From JBFGFX01 sp965232455 (GTDB lineage Bacteria; Pseudomonadota; Gammaproteobacteria; Steroidobacterales; Woeseiaceae): a stretch of DNA of 64,000 bases. Below, piece by piece: positions 36,490 to 45,305 of this stretch. The stretch is taken from positions 5,766,001-5,830,000 of the forward strand of contig OZ246981.1 in NCBI GenBank assembly GCA_965232455.1. The letters run 5' to 3'. Every line of letters begins with the position of its first letter. Position 1 is the stretch's first letter. A program made the position numbers and the translations under genes. The notes under the pieces were generated by a model. That model was not told the origin of the DNA. It searched no databases and worked only from the letters and a program-made list of their open reading frames with translations.

Positions 36490-37337
36490 AGTCCATTTGG
36501 ATCAATACCTGCCTGGTGGTTTTTGTGGCTTCCCTGCCATTCGCGACCAGCGTGGGTTCTGTCGTGTTGTTTGCCTTGCTTACGTACTTGACGTTGCTTT
36601 TCGGTCATTCCGTCGGCATGCACCGAAAGTTGATTCACCGAACCTACGATTGCCCTAAATGGCTGGAAAGGCTGCTTGCCTATCTCGGCGTCGTCGTCGG
36701 AATGGCCGGACCGTTCGGTGTCATCATCGTTCATGACGTGCGGGACTGGGCTCAGCGCCAGCCATCTTGCCACGACTTTTTCTCGCACCGTGCGCCGTTT
36801 TGGAAAGACGCGTTTTGGCAACTGAATTGCCGGTTCGAATTCGAGAATGCGCCTGTATTGGAGATCGAGCCGGATATCGCCGACGATCCGTTTCTGAAGT
36901 TCCTGAATCGTACCTGGGTTTTACAGCAACTTCCCCTGGGAGCCGTGTTCTTCATGATCGGAGGCTGGTCTTGGGTGGCGTGGGGCATATTCGGGCGCGT
37001 TTTCGTCAGCGTCGCCGGGCATTGGACGGTTACCTACCTTACTCACAATCCCGGCCCCGGGCGTTGGGTTGTCCCCTCCGCCGGCGTGCAGGCGTCGAAT
37101 CTGCCCGGGTACGGCTTCATGACAATGGGCGAATGTTGGCACAACAATCACCACGCCTTTCCCGAGTCGGCCCGGATCGGCCTGGAGAAAGACGAGTTCG
37201 ATCCCGGCTGGGAGGTAATCCGCTGGCTCGAAAACGCGGGCTGGGCGTGGAACGTAGGTCAGCCACGACCGGAAGGATCCCGAAGGGACTTGCGCATTGC
37301 GGCGTCGGCGAGGGAGGTGATGTGCGATGATTTGTAA
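36414..37337 (+). CDS. Acyl-CoA / fatty acid desaturase
   Basis: A membrane di-iron desaturase of 307 residues introducing a double bond in acyl chains. The three histidine boxes are HSVGMHR (about residue 80), HDFFSHR and HNNHHAFPESAR; four hydrophobic segments flank them. The N-terminal NPNRGRIRWAPLKSIW matches the usual family start, so ATG 36414 is plausible although it lies inside the macrodomain remnant. Regulation not visible. A 54-residue lipoprotein frame overlaps its end by 11 bases. Confidence 0.87.
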   Translation: MRPTVFRVDETSGNPNRGRIRWAPLKSIWINTCLVVFVASLPFATSVGSVVLFALLTYLTLLFGHSVGMHRKLIHRTYDCPKWLERLLAYLGVVVGMAGPFGVIIVHDVRDWAQRQPSCHDFFSHRAPFWKDAFWQLNCRFEFENAPVLEIEPDIADDPFLKFLNRTWVLQQLPLGAVFFMIGGWSWVAWGIFGRVFVSVAGHWTVTYLTHNPGPGRWVVPSAGVQASNLPGYGFMTMGECWHNNHHAFPESARIGLEKDEFDPGWEVIRWLENAGWAWNVGQPRPEGSRRDLRIAASAREVMCDDL

Positions 37338-37491
37338 GCTTGCGCTCATCGTGAAGAAGATCGCAATGTTCGGCCTGTCAATCGCATCCGTCGGCTGTTC
37401 CGACGCGATGGCGTCGTATTCGATGTTCTGTGATCTGAACGACCGGATGGTCTCGACGCTTGCGGAGAAAGCACCGAATAGCGTGCCGTAA
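37327..37491 (+). CDS. Very small putative lipoprotein
   Basis: A 54-residue frame from ATG 37327, overlapping the desaturase stop. MICKLALIVKKIAMFGLSIA is a signal sequence and SVGC at residues 21-24 a plausible lipobox, leaving a 31-residue mature peptide. No family is known to me. The coupling with the desaturase and the clean signal favour a real gene, but its small size leaves doubt. Confidence 0.4.
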   Translation: MICKLALIVKKIAMFGLSIASVGCSDAMASYSMFCDLNDRMVSTLAEKAPNSVP

Positions 37492-37677
37492 CGTCTGTCG
37501 GACACATCTCGCGCGCAGCTTGCATGCTATTGCATTGCAGCGGATACTGATCACCGCGAGAGAGCAACCGGCTTGTCCGTGATCCAATAACCGTTTCCGG
37601 AAAACCGGATGTCATGAATGGCGGCGTATTGCCTTCGGTTAGCGCGCGATTGTCGGTATGCTGAGAGGTCCACCGTT

Positions 37678-38094
37678 GTGAATAGAATGGCCTTCCTGTG
37701 CCTGCTTTTCCTGGCGTCAGATTCAGCGGGGGCGGAATTGAGCTGCACCGACCGGATACTGAAACTGGCGGCGCCGGAGCTCCCGAAGTACACCAGTGCA
37801 CTTCACGCAATAGCAAGGGGCGCGTGTTCCGTCGACGTGATTTTTTCGCTGAGTAAAGAGGGTGTCGCGACCGTCATCGGCGCCGGCTCTAGCGAAGAGC
37901 GCTGTAAAGTTCTGGAACGTTTCGCGAGAAAGGCGGTGGCGTCCAGTGAATTCAGCGCCGGTCAAGTTATTGACAACTGTACGATTCGCATCACCTTCGA
38001 TACGGATGAAATGGTCCCTGTCGCGATGTGGGGAAAACCGGCTGAAGAGACTGATGGCAATGATACTTGGCGGCGTGGCGCACCCACCGGCTGA
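37678..38094 (+). CDS. Secreted protein with TonB C-terminal-like domain
   Basis: From GTG 37678 (GAGAGG upstream) 138 residues, with a signal peptide ending ASDSAGA. The middle SVDVIFSLSKEGVATVIGAG, the segment ERFARKAVASSEF and IRITFD follow the pattern of the TonB C-terminal domain. There is no N-terminal anchor or Pro-rich linker, so this is a stand-alone periplasmic domain. Function unknown; the fold assignment is inferred from the pattern. Confidence 0.6.
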   Translation: MNRMAFLCLLFLASDSAGAELSCTDRILKLAAPELPKYTSALHAIARGACSVDVIFSLSKEGVATVIGAGSSEERCKVLERFARKAVASSEFSAGQVIDNCTIRITFDTDEMVPVAMWGKPAEETDGNDTWRRGAPTG

Positions 38095-38145
38095 CGTCTG
38101 TCACGAACGGATGCCGCCGGATCGGCGAGGTACCTGGAAGGCGGG

Positions 38146-38964
38146 ATGGCGCAAATGCGCTTGAACGTCAGCTGGCACCTTCTGCTGGCTACCCTTATTG
38201 GGGAAAGCAGTTTTGCGGTCGATCTGATTGCACACAGGGGCGTCGTCTGCGCCAAACAGGAAAACTCGATCGAGGCCATTCGCACGGCGTGGCAGGCTGG
38301 CGCCGATGCGGTCGAAATTGATCTCCGTGTTTCGGCTGACGGAATACCTTATCTGTTTCACGACAAGAAGGTCGGCGACCGACCGATCCGGTCTCTGAGG
38401 TACTCCGAAATTCAGTCCAGGGTGGGAGACGCCGCCCCGACACTCGACTCGGTATTCGAGTTAGGCCCACCGCCCGGTGACTACATCCTCGATATCAAGG
38501 ATCGCAATCCGGCCGTTGGAGCGGCCGTTGCCGCGGCAGTGGATGATTGGCAATTCGACCAGCGCCGCCTCATCTTCCAGAGTGATGACGTGGCTCTGCT
38601 GGCGTCGCTAAAGGAACGGTTCTCCGCCGCCCGGTATTATTATCTTGCCCGCATCGGGAAACGGATACCTCTCATGCGGAAACCAACGGCGTTACGTCTC
38701 ATCAGCAGGCTCAGCGGTTCCGGTATCGATGGAATCAGTCTGAAGGGCAGATCGTATCTGAACGCAAACTACGTCGGACTCCTCAAGAATAGCGGCTACA
38801 CGGTAAACGTGTGGACGATCAATGACGCCGCAAGGGCCGGGTTCTACCGGGAAATCGGCGTCGACGGGATCATTACCGACAGGCTCTTCGAGCTTCGAGT
38901 TCGGCTGAACGACGACTATTCGTTGGACGGAGAATGCGCGCCGGATGAACTCGATGCCGATTAG
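38146..38964 (+). CDS. Glycerophosphodiester phosphodiesterase family protein, exported
   Basis: Hydrolyses glycerophosphodiesters to glycerol-3-phosphate and an alcohol. 272 residues with a signal peptide (residues 1-24, ending SSFAV), so periplasmic. Catalytic block IAHRGVVCAKQENSIEAI and VEIDLRVSADGIPYLFHD supply the His, Glu/Asp and second His; the C-terminal VNVWTINDAARAGF and GVDGIITDRL are standard. A GGAAGG ribosome binding site precedes the ATG. Confidence 0.9.
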   Translation: MAQMRLNVSWHLLLATLIGESSFAVDLIAHRGVVCAKQENSIEAIRTAWQAGADAVEIDLRVSADGIPYLFHDKKVGDRPIRSLRYSEIQSRVGDAAPTLDSVFELGPPPGDYILDIKDRNPAVGAAVAAAVDDWQFDQRRLIFQSDDVALLASLKERFSAARYYYLARIGKRIPLMRKPTALRLISRLSGSGIDGISLKGRSYLNANYVGLLKNSGYTVNVWTINDAARAGFYREIGVDGIITDRLFELRVRLNDDYSLDGECAPDELDAD

Positions 38965-39077
38965 GCAGTTCGCCGGGAGTCGGTTTCCGGTGTCCGCATT
39001 ACCGCAATTTGAAAAAGCAGGCCGGAGCACGATACCGGATTTCAGCGAGCTGCACTCTTGGTACGGAGGAATTAGAG

Positions 39078-39875
39078 ATGGCGGGTAGTATCCAGAAGAA
39101 CTTTTTTTCAGCAGTCTGTACGTTCCTGTTTGCGGGTATCTGCCCGAATTCTCTTGCCGCTGAACTCAGCGGCACCCCGGAGGAACTGCGCGGCTATCTG
39201 CGTTCAGAGACTCGTACCGTAACGATCCGCGATGAAGCGACGGAGCTTGCGTATTCTGACATTGCGAAGGTAACGCTCGTCGTTTCGACCAAGGCGAAGA
39301 TGCTCGCTGACGCAATGCGGGAAAACAACGAAATTCGTGATTCGATCGTGAGGACGCTCGTTGACGGCGGAGTAGAGTCGGACGACATCCAGAGTTCAAA
39401 GTATTCCGCTTCGCCGCAATTCGGCTGGTTCGGGAGCGCACCCAATAGTTTCGAGGTGATGAACACTCTCGTGGTCACCGTGGACAGCGAATCGGCGTTT
39501 CGCCGGATTGCGCAAATCTCCGATCAGGAAGACTCCGTCCGTTTTGGTGGAGCCGAGTTCGAGCATAGCCAGAAGGAAGTTTACGAAGACAGGGTTCGGG
39601 ACAAGGCGATGGAGGCGGTGATGCAGGATCGCGCCTACTTCGAGGAGAAACTGGGACTCAAGCTTCGCCCCTTGACGTTTTCCTTTTCCGACATGGAGTT
39701 CACTGGAGACAACGGGTTCGGGTATGCGTTAGAGGAAATCGTCGTGACCGGTTCGCGAAGTACCAGTTCACTGGGTGCAGTACAGCCCGCTATCTCATCG
39801 AGCTTCGATGAGATCGAGTATCGGGTGACGGTCGAGGTGACTTTCGAGGTTGAAAGCCAGGACCAGTCCGGGTGA
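39078..39875 (+). CDS. SIMPL (DUF541) domain periplasmic protein
   Basis: 265 residues from ATG 39078, chosen for the GGAGGA box about ten bases upstream; the frame is open further upstream. A signal peptide (ends NSLAAEL) is followed by a SIMPL-type domain: KVTLVVSTKAKMLADAMREN, then VESDDIQSSKYSASPQF, and a C-terminal repeat. Similar proteins are periplasmic, of loosely defined stress roles. It stands alone, with gaps on both sides of about 110 and 31 bases. Confidence 0.75.
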   Translation: MAGSIQKNFFSAVCTFLFAGICPNSLAAELSGTPEELRGYLRSETRTVTIRDEATELAYSDIAKVTLVVSTKAKMLADAMRENNEIRDSIVRTLVDGGVESDDIQSSKYSASPQFGWFGSAPNSFEVMNTLVVTVDSESAFRRIAQISDQEDSVRFGGAEFEHSQKEVYEDRVRDKAMEAVMQDRAYFEEKLGLKLRPLTFSFSDMEFTGDNGFGYALEEIVVTGSRSTSSLGAVQPAISSSFDEIEYRVTVEVTFEVESQDQSG

Positions 39876-39906
39876 CTCCGGCCGGGCCAAGCCACTCGGT
39901 GCCGAT

Positions 39907-40299
39907 ATGAAAACGTTCAGCAAGTCTTACACCCTGCCGTTTCCGCTTGGGCAGGTCTATTCGGCCTGGATATCCAACGATACGATTATCCCTCCCGTGT
40001 CGAGTATGGAAGTAGAGGCGAAAATCGGCGGCGTCTACCGGTTGACGATGCCGGACGGGTCCACGGCGGAAGGCACCTTTTCGGCGATCGTCCCAAATGA
40101 ACGGGTGTGTTATTCCTGGCAGTGGGCGGGAAGCGGCGAATCGACGGAAGTCGACGTTCGGTTCAGTGAGCGTTCCAGGGGCACGGCGGTCGATATCGAG
40201 CATCGGGGATTCCGGTCCGAGTCGTCCCTTCGCGACCATTCGTTGGGGTGGGACAGCTACATGGCCGGACTCGAGTCTCACCTCAACACGCGTCGCTGA
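39907..40299 (+). CDS. SRPBCC / AHSA1-type domain protein
   Basis: 130 residues from ATG 39907. The START-like fold is shown by YTLPFPLGQVYSAWIS at the N-terminus, the GGVYRLTMPDGSTAEGTF strand pair and the C-terminal GWDSYMAGLESHL helix. Such proteins bind hydrophobic ligands or act as Hsp90 co-chaperone-like domains; the ligand is unknown. Cytosolic, no signal. Confidence 0.82.
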   Translation: MKTFSKSYTLPFPLGQVYSAWISNDTIIPPVSSMEVEAKIGGVYRLTMPDGSTAEGTFSAIVPNERVCYSWQWAGSGESTEVDVRFSERSRGTAVDIEHRGFRSESSLRDHSLGWDSYMAGLESHLNTRR

Positions 40300-40364
40300 T
40301 CGCATGTTGCAAAGGCGCCCGGCGAGTCAGATACTGGGCAGTGCTTAGTCGAGGCTGGGAGTCA

Positions 40365-40808
40365 ATGGAAGAACACGGCGAAATCACCGGAGCGTGTCAT
40401 TGCGGAAACGTTCGATTCAGTCTTTTATGGCCCGAATCCGAGACCACCATCCAGGTTCGCGAATGCGGCTGCTCTTTTTGCCGAAAGCACGGCGGCGCCT
40501 GGACGTCACATCGGGACTCGAAGCTCAACATTCAGATCGGCAACTCGTTGCACGTTTCGAGATATAACTTCGGGACGAAGACCGCCGACTTCCATGTATG
40601 CGCCGTCTGCGGCGTCGTCCCGTTCGTCTCGAGCGACATCGAGGGCAGGCAGTATGCGGTGGTCAACGTCAACACGTTCGAGAACGCTGATCGTTTTTCG
40701 CTCGTCGCCTCTTCGGCGGACTTCGACGGAGAAGACGTCGGCAACCGGCTCGAGCGTCGAACCCGTAACTGGATCCCAACCGTTCGATTCGATGCTGCAA
40801 CTCATTAA
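40365..40808 (+). CDS. GFA/CENP-V domain protein
   Basis: 147 residues from ATG 40365. Zinc-binding cysteines fit the glutathione-dependent formaldehyde-activating family: CHCGNVRF near residue 11, ECGCSFCRKHG near 34-41 and CAVCGVV near 79. Members act on S-hydroxymethyl-glutathione or unknown thiols. Its last 17 bases overlap the start of the following hydrolase gene. Confidence 0.87.
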   Translation: MEEHGEITGACHCGNVRFSLLWPESETTIQVRECGCSFCRKHGGAWTSHRDSKLNIQIGNSLHVSRYNFGTKTADFHVCAVCGVVPFVSSDIEGRQYAVVNVNTFENADRFSLVASSADFDGEDVGNRLERRTRNWIPTVRFDAATH

Positions 40809-41550
40809 ATCGCTGTCACGCGCCATACGCGGATCCAGGTTGCCGGCGTTGAGCGCGGTTCTGCTTTGCGGTGCGTCTCAGGTCCACGCAGCGGATTGTG
40901 TCATCTTTCTCCATGGGCTGGCGCGCACGTCGGCATCAATGGAAAAGGTCGCGTCGTTCTTCGAGGATTCCGGTTACTCGGTAGCCAATGTGGGTTATCC
41001 TTCCCGCAGTTTTCCAATCGAGGAATTGGCGCCGTTGGCGATCGAGGCGGGCTTGGGCGAGTGTCCGTCGGGTGCCGGCATTCATTTTGTCACGCATTCG
41101 CTCGGCGGCATCCTGGTGCGTTATTACCTGGAGGAAAACGACATTTCCGGTCTCGGGCGCGTTGTGATGTTTGCGCCGCCAAACCAGGGCAGCGAGGTGG
41201 TCGACAGCCTGCACGGCCTGCCTGGCTTCAAGATGTTGAACGGTCCGGCGGGGCTCCAGCTGGGAACGGATGAAAACAGCGTCCCGTTGACGCTCGGGCC
41301 CGTCGATTACGAGGTTGGCATTATCGCCGGCACCGAAACGTTCAATCCGATCCTCTCGCAGTATCTCGAAAATCCGGACGACGGCAAAGTTTCGGTGGAG
41401 AATACGAAAGTTGACGGGATGTCGGACTTCCTCGTCCTGCCTCATTCCCATCCGTTCATCATGAAGTCGTCGACCGCGATCGAGCAGGCGCTTGCGTTTA
41501 TCGAGACGGGTCAATTCGTACACGAATCGCCGACGGTTTCGCCGGAATAG
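40792..41550 (+). CDS. Exported alpha/beta hydrolase (lipase/acyltransferase-like)
   Basis: 252 residues from ATG 40792, overlapping the GFA gene. A signal peptide ends SQVHA; the mature part begins DCVIFLHGLARTSASM (oxyanion region) and has the nucleophile motif THSLGG in FVTHSLGGILVRYYLEEN. The late HSHPFIM supplies the catalytic His. This resembles triacylglycerol lipases of the EstA/LipA lid-less type; the substrate is not known. Confidence 0.82.
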   Translation: MLQLIKSLSRAIRGSRLPALSAVLLCGASQVHAADCVIFLHGLARTSASMEKVASFFEDSGYSVANVGYPSRSFPIEELAPLAIEAGLGECPSGAGIHFVTHSLGGILVRYYLEENDISGLGRVVMFAPPNQGSEVVDSLHGLPGFKMLNGPAGLQLGTDENSVPLTLGPVDYEVGIIAGTETFNPILSQYLENPDDGKVSVENTKVDGMSDFLVLPHSHPFIMKSSTAIEQALAFIETGQFVHESPTVSPE

Positions 41551-41667
41551 GCGTTTCTTTCGTTCGCGGCGCCATTGCGCCCGCCCGAACGCTGCAATGG
41601 ACTATCATGAGTAAATAAATCGGGAAAGCAGGGTTACCCCAGCTACCAGGCAAACGTGGTGAGGACT

Positions 41668-41955
41668 ATGTGTCGAAACATAAAAACGCTGTTTAATTTC
41701 GAGCCGCCGGCGACGGAGGAGGAGATGCGCTTGGCGTCGATTCAGTTCGTGCGCAAAATCAGCGGATCGACCAAACCGTCCAGGGCAAACGCGGCGGCTT
41801 TCGATACCGCGGTAGAACAAGTCACAACGGCGGTTCGGGATCTGCTCCAGTCTTTGGTAACCGAGGCGCCGCCGAAAAACCGTGAACTTGAAGCTGAAAA
41901 AGCCAGGGCCAGGGCGAAAAAGCGCTTTGCATCGGCGTCGGCAGCCGGTGCGTAG
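41668..41955 (+). CDS. DUF2277 protein
   Basis: 95 residues from ATG 41668. MCRNIKTLFNFEPPATEEE and LQSLVTEAPPKNRELEAEKA are the family hallmarks. Function is unknown. GAGG lies very near the ATG, so a GTG at 41656 is an alternative start. Confidence 0.85.
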   Translation: MCRNIKTLFNFEPPATEEEMRLASIQFVRKISGSTKPSRANAAAFDTAVEQVTTAVRDLLQSLVTEAPPKNRELEAEKARARAKKRFASASAAGA

Positions 41956-42093
41956 AGTCGTCCGCGCGCGTCGGCTTCGTTCGATGCATCCCGCTGAAAC
42001 TCCCGTTGTCGGCATCGTCCCGTATCGCCGGCCTCGGCTGATACACTGGTCGATTGCAGGGCCTCACAACCATTCCCAGGGCGGGGTGCTCGT

Positions 42094-42480
42094 ATGACCA
42101 TGACACGACCGACACGATTCGACCCTGAATCTCAGACCGTGGCCGTTCGGCGCGATTTGGTGGCTCAGCTGGCGGCCGCGAAGGAGGACCCGCCGGCCGA
42201 GGTGGACGGCATGACCATTGGTATTGCCCGGATGAGCAGGAATTCCCCGCACGGCGGTGAGATGCATCCGGACGGAGACGAGGTGTTGTACCTGATAAGC
42301 GGGCGTGTGCGCGTTGTTTTCGAGCTTGCCGCGTTTGAAGACGTGGATTTACTTCCGGGACAAGGTTTAGTGGTGCCGAAAGGCGTCTGGCATAGGGTCG
42401 ACATTCTGGAGCCTTGTGAAATCATGTACGCAACCCCGGGGCCGGGAGGGGAATACCGACCGATAGGGTATAAGCCCTGA
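42094..42480 (+). CDS. Cupin-domain protein
   Basis: 128 residues. Single cupin: GGEMHPDGDEVLYLISGRVR carries the first motif (His, Asp, Glu), and PGQGLVVPKGVWHRVDI carries the second (His). No signal peptide. Substrate unknown; a small-molecule dioxygenase or isomerase role is typical of such single cupins. Confidence 0.85.
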   Translation: MTMTRPTRFDPESQTVAVRRDLVAQLAAAKEDPPAEVDGMTIGIARMSRNSPHGGEMHPDGDEVLYLISGRVRVVFELAAFEDVDLLPGQGLVVPKGVWHRVDILEPCEIMYATPGPGGEYRPIGYKP

Positions 42481-42534
42481 GTCAATCCGAGAACCGGTAA
42501 CCGGCGGCGCAATTCCTGTCGCAAAGAGGTGGTT

Positions 42535-42900
42535 ATGGTCATTCCCCGTAAATCCGTGATTCCGATTGACTTCGACGGACTGCGAATTTTCGACTACACG
42601 GCCAACCAGGGCTTGGAATCGTCATTCGCAATTGTCGAAGTTCCACACGGCGCGGTGCACGCCGAATCGTGGTCGAAAAGGTCCGACAAGTACTATTATG
42701 TCTGCGAAGGTGCAATTCGGTTTGTGCTGGACAACGAAGTGCATTGTCTCGAGACCGGTGATTTTTGTTTCGTACGGCTTGGCCAACACTTCAGTTATTC
42801 GAATGAGGGACCGCAGGCCGCGAGGCTGGTGTTGATGCATTCGCCGAGTTTTCGTCTGGAAGATGAAGAGTTTGTCGTACCGACCGTCGCGGAAGTTTGA
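42535..42900 (+). CDS. Cupin-domain protein
   Basis: 121 residues from ATG 42535 (GAGG about nine bases upstream). The cupin pattern is looser than in the previous gene: ESWSKRSDKYYYVCEGAIRF for motif 1, without the usual two histidines, and LETGDFCFVRLGQHFSY for motif 2. Metal binding is therefore doubtful. Adjacent tandem cupins may come from different sources, as similarity between them is low. Confidence 0.7.
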   Translation: MVIPRKSVIPIDFDGLRIFDYTANQGLESSFAIVEVPHGAVHAESWSKRSDKYYYVCEGAIRFVLDNEVHCLETGDFCFVRLGQHFSYSNEGPQAARLVLMHSPSFRLEDEEFVVPTVAEV

Positions 42901-43021
42901 CAGATGCACGTCGTTCCGGCGCTTCCTGGCGCAGTGCTTACACTCCTGCATTTGTTCAGCCGTCCCGCGGATCCCGGTGGTCCGAACCCGTTTTGGCCGT
43001 AACTGCGGAACCGTGTAGAAA

Positions 43022-43516
43022 ATGTTAAAGAACCTCGCACCTATCGCGGCAACTGCTATTGTTCTGCTGTTCCTGTTAGCCAGCGCCGTGCCGCTGATGC
43101 ACTGGTTCGTGCGTGAAGGCCGGGAAGCCGAGTTGGCCAGCGGCGAGGAGCTGTGGAGCAGCCTGGGAATCTCCGATTACGATTTCACAGTCAACATGAC
43201 GTGTTTTTGCCCACCGCCTGCCGGAACCGATATCCGGTTGCGCGTGAGGGACGGGCGGACGATAAGCGCGGTCGATAGCCAAAATCCCCGGAATGGCATT
43301 GTCGCCGACATGAGCGACATACCGGACAGCGTTCCGGCGATGTTTGCCGCCGTGCGATCCGCCATGGACGCCGAACCCGATTCCATTTCCGTGACCTACG
43401 ACGAAGACTACGGTTTTCCCGTATCAATCGAGATCGATCACCGGCGAGCCTACGCCGATGACGAGGTCACTTTTTCGATCATCGAGTTCGAACCGCTCGA
43501 TGGCGCCGGCTATTGA
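43022..43516 (+). CDS. DUF6174-like membrane-anchored protein
   Basis: 164 residues. One N-terminal hydrophobic segment (AATAIVLLFLLASAVPLMHWF) anchors it; the rest faces the periplasm. The block ISDYDFTVNMTCFCPPPAGT with the CFC motif and IRLRVRDGRTISAV fits DUF6174. Function unknown. Confidence 0.7.
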   Translation: MLKNLAPIAATAIVLLFLLASAVPLMHWFVREGREAELASGEELWSSLGISDYDFTVNMTCFCPPPAGTDIRLRVRDGRTISAVDSQNPRNGIVADMSDIPDSVPAMFAAVRSAMDAEPDSISVTYDEDYGFPVSIEIDHRRAYADDEVTFSIIEFEPLDGAGY

Positions 43517-43614
43517 GCCGCGCTGTCGATTCGCTTGCAAGCTCTTCAATCGCGCAGGATACTCCGAGGTGACGCGACGACTAATGGCCCGTTCACCACG
43601 TACGAGGAAATCGC

Positions 43615-43998
43615 ATGCCAGCTACACCGTTTTATGCCGCAATTTTCGCGTTGCTCCTCGTCGCGCTCAGTTTCCGCACGCTGCGGCTGAGGCATAAACT
43701 CCAGGTAGGCATCGGGGACGGCGGCGAGCCTCGTCTGACGCGCGCCATTCGGGTACACGCGAACTTTTGCGAATACGTGCCGCTCGCGGTCTTGCTGATC
43801 TATTTCTTTGAACTCTTCGTCAGTCAGCGTTATTGGGTTCACGTACTGGCTATCACGCTGCTCGCCGGCAGGTTGCTTCACGCGTATGGCGTCAGCCAGG
43901 TCGGTGAGAACTACCGTTACAGGGTGGCCGGCATGGCATTGACGTTTACCGCAATCCTTGCGGCGGCCGGGAGCATACTGGCGGTCTATCTGGTCTAA
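43615..43998 (+). CDS. MAPEG-family membrane protein
   Basis: 127 residues with four hydrophobic segments. RLTRAIRVHANFCEYVPLAVL contains the Arg, Asn and Glu typical of the glutathione-binding face of MAPEG proteins. Bacterial members are glutathione transferase-like; actual activity is unknown. A second MAPEG gene lies at 55124. Confidence 0.87.
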   Translation: MPATPFYAAIFALLLVALSFRTLRLRHKLQVGIGDGGEPRLTRAIRVHANFCEYVPLAVLLIYFFELFVSQRYWVHVLAITLLAGRLLHAYGVSQVGENYRYRVAGMALTFTAILAAAGSILAVYLV

Positions 43999-44046
43999 GT
44001 GTCAGGCGTTGTTTAAGTATATGAATTAACTGTAAAAGATGGCCAT

Positions 44047-44478
44047 ATGATGATGTTGCGGAGCGACAGAAGTCCAGGTTTGTTGGCCGCCGGGCTGTTG
44101 ACGGCGGCTTTGTTCGCCGGCTGTGGGGAAACGTCACCGGAACCCTCCGCGGCGGAACAAGCCCTGAACGAATTACAATCGAAGTACGACGAACTCACGA
44201 AAGACAGGTTCGACGATCCCATTCAATGGGCGTCCGACGATCTCGAAAACATCGGCGACTGGGAATACAAGGTGGTGGATCTCACCGCTGTACCGACCGA
44301 CAAACTGGAGTCCGAGCTGAACGCGTTCGGTGACGACCGGTGGGAGGTCATCTGGATCGACGAGGCGCGCGGCGGCAGGGTGGTGATACTCAAGCGGCCG
44401 GCGGTCAGCCTGCGGTCGAGGATCCCGTTGTCGCAGCTCGGGCGGATGGTCATCGGCGGGTCCGAAAGTGAGCAGTGA
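44047..44478 (+). CDS. Putative lipoprotein with DUF4177-like domain
   Basis: 143 residues. The signal sequence LLTAALFAGCGETSPEPS has a lipobox FAGC at about residue 27, so the protein is lipid-anchored. The later DWEYKVVDLTAVPTDKLESE and DDRWEVIWIDEARGGRVVIL follow the pattern of the small DUF4177 fold. Function unknown. Confidence 0.65.
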   Translation: MMMLRSDRSPGLLAAGLLTAALFAGCGETSPEPSAAEQALNELQSKYDELTKDRFDDPIQWASDDLENIGDWEYKVVDLTAVPTDKLESELNAFGDDRWEVIWIDEARGGRVVILKRPAVSLRSRIPLSQLGRMVIGGSESEQ

Positions 44479-44520
44479 CACGTGCGTGAATCACCGTGAC
44501 CCCCACGGCCTGGAGGACGA

Positions 44521-44850
44521 ATGAGAGTTCCCGGCATGCTCGCCGTTTTATTCGTGACGGGTTGTGCGCAAACTCCCGCTCAGGAAGAGGAGATCGCCTA
44601 TTCGTCGAGCTGGTTTGCCTGCAAGTCGCGGTTCAACTGCGTCGTCGTGTACGATGCGTTCTGTCAGCTCAAGGCGGTAAACAGAAGGTATTCGCTGATC
44701 TATCAGGATTGGTCGTTGCAGGAAGTCATCCGGCAGGGGGAACGAGTCGTGTGTCCCCGACCGGACCGCTTCAATGAGGTGGCGGGTTGCGTAAGGGGCA
44801 GCTGTGTTTATCCGTTCAGCCTGGGCGATTTTTCCGGTGATTCGTCGTAG
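44521..44850 (+). CDS. Putative lipoprotein
   Basis: 109 residues. MRVPGMLAVLFVTGCAQTPA ends in a lipobox-like VTGC. The mature part has six cysteines, several in pairs (FACKSRFNCVV, GCVRGSCVYP), suggesting disulfides outside the cytoplasm. No family recognised. Confidence 0.55.
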   Translation: MRVPGMLAVLFVTGCAQTPAQEEEIAYSSSWFACKSRFNCVVVYDAFCQLKAVNRRYSLIYQDWSLQEVIRQGERVVCPRPDRFNEVAGCVRGSCVYPFSLGDFSGDSS

Positions 44851-44963
44851 GCGAGGTACGGCGATCGGTCCGGCCACACGCGCCGTGCAGTTGTTCGGAT
44901 CGAACCGGCGATGCCCGCGCAACAATTGGGCGCGTGGACAAGCCTCTGAGATGGATGCAATAA

Positions 44964-45272
44964 ATGCTTGAATTGCGGCCAAACTGCGAATACTGCGACA
45001 AAGACCTCCCACCCTCTTCCGCCGCCGCCAGAATCTGCACGTACGAATGCACGTTCTGCGCCGACTGCGTCGAAAATCATCTTCATGACGTTTGCCCCAA
45101 CTGCGGAGGAGGTTTTGCGCCGCGACCCGTTCGGCCCGGTATCGAACGGCGTCCCGGTACCGGTTTGCCCAGGCATCCGGCGTCAAGCAAGCGCGTTCAT
45201 CTGAAGTTCGACCGCAAGGAAATCGCGGACTTCGTGGCCGGGCTTCGGCACCTGGCGCCGGAAGACCGATAG
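44964..45272 (+). CDS. DUF1272 zinc-binding protein
   Basis: 102 residues. The N-terminus LELRPNCEYCDKDLPPSS and the run CTYECTFCADCVENHL, then CPNCGGGF, give four Cys pairs typical of DUF1272, a double zinc-ribbon family of unknown function. The C-terminal half, after residue 60, is a variable basic tail. Confidence 0.87.
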   Translation: MLELRPNCEYCDKDLPPSSAAARICTYECTFCADCVENHLHDVCPNCGGGFAPRPVRPGIERRPGTGLPRHPASSKRVHLKFDRKEIADFVAGLRHLAPEDR

Positions 45273-45305
45273 TAAAGAAGAGAATGGGTCGGAGAGTATA
45301 CGAGC

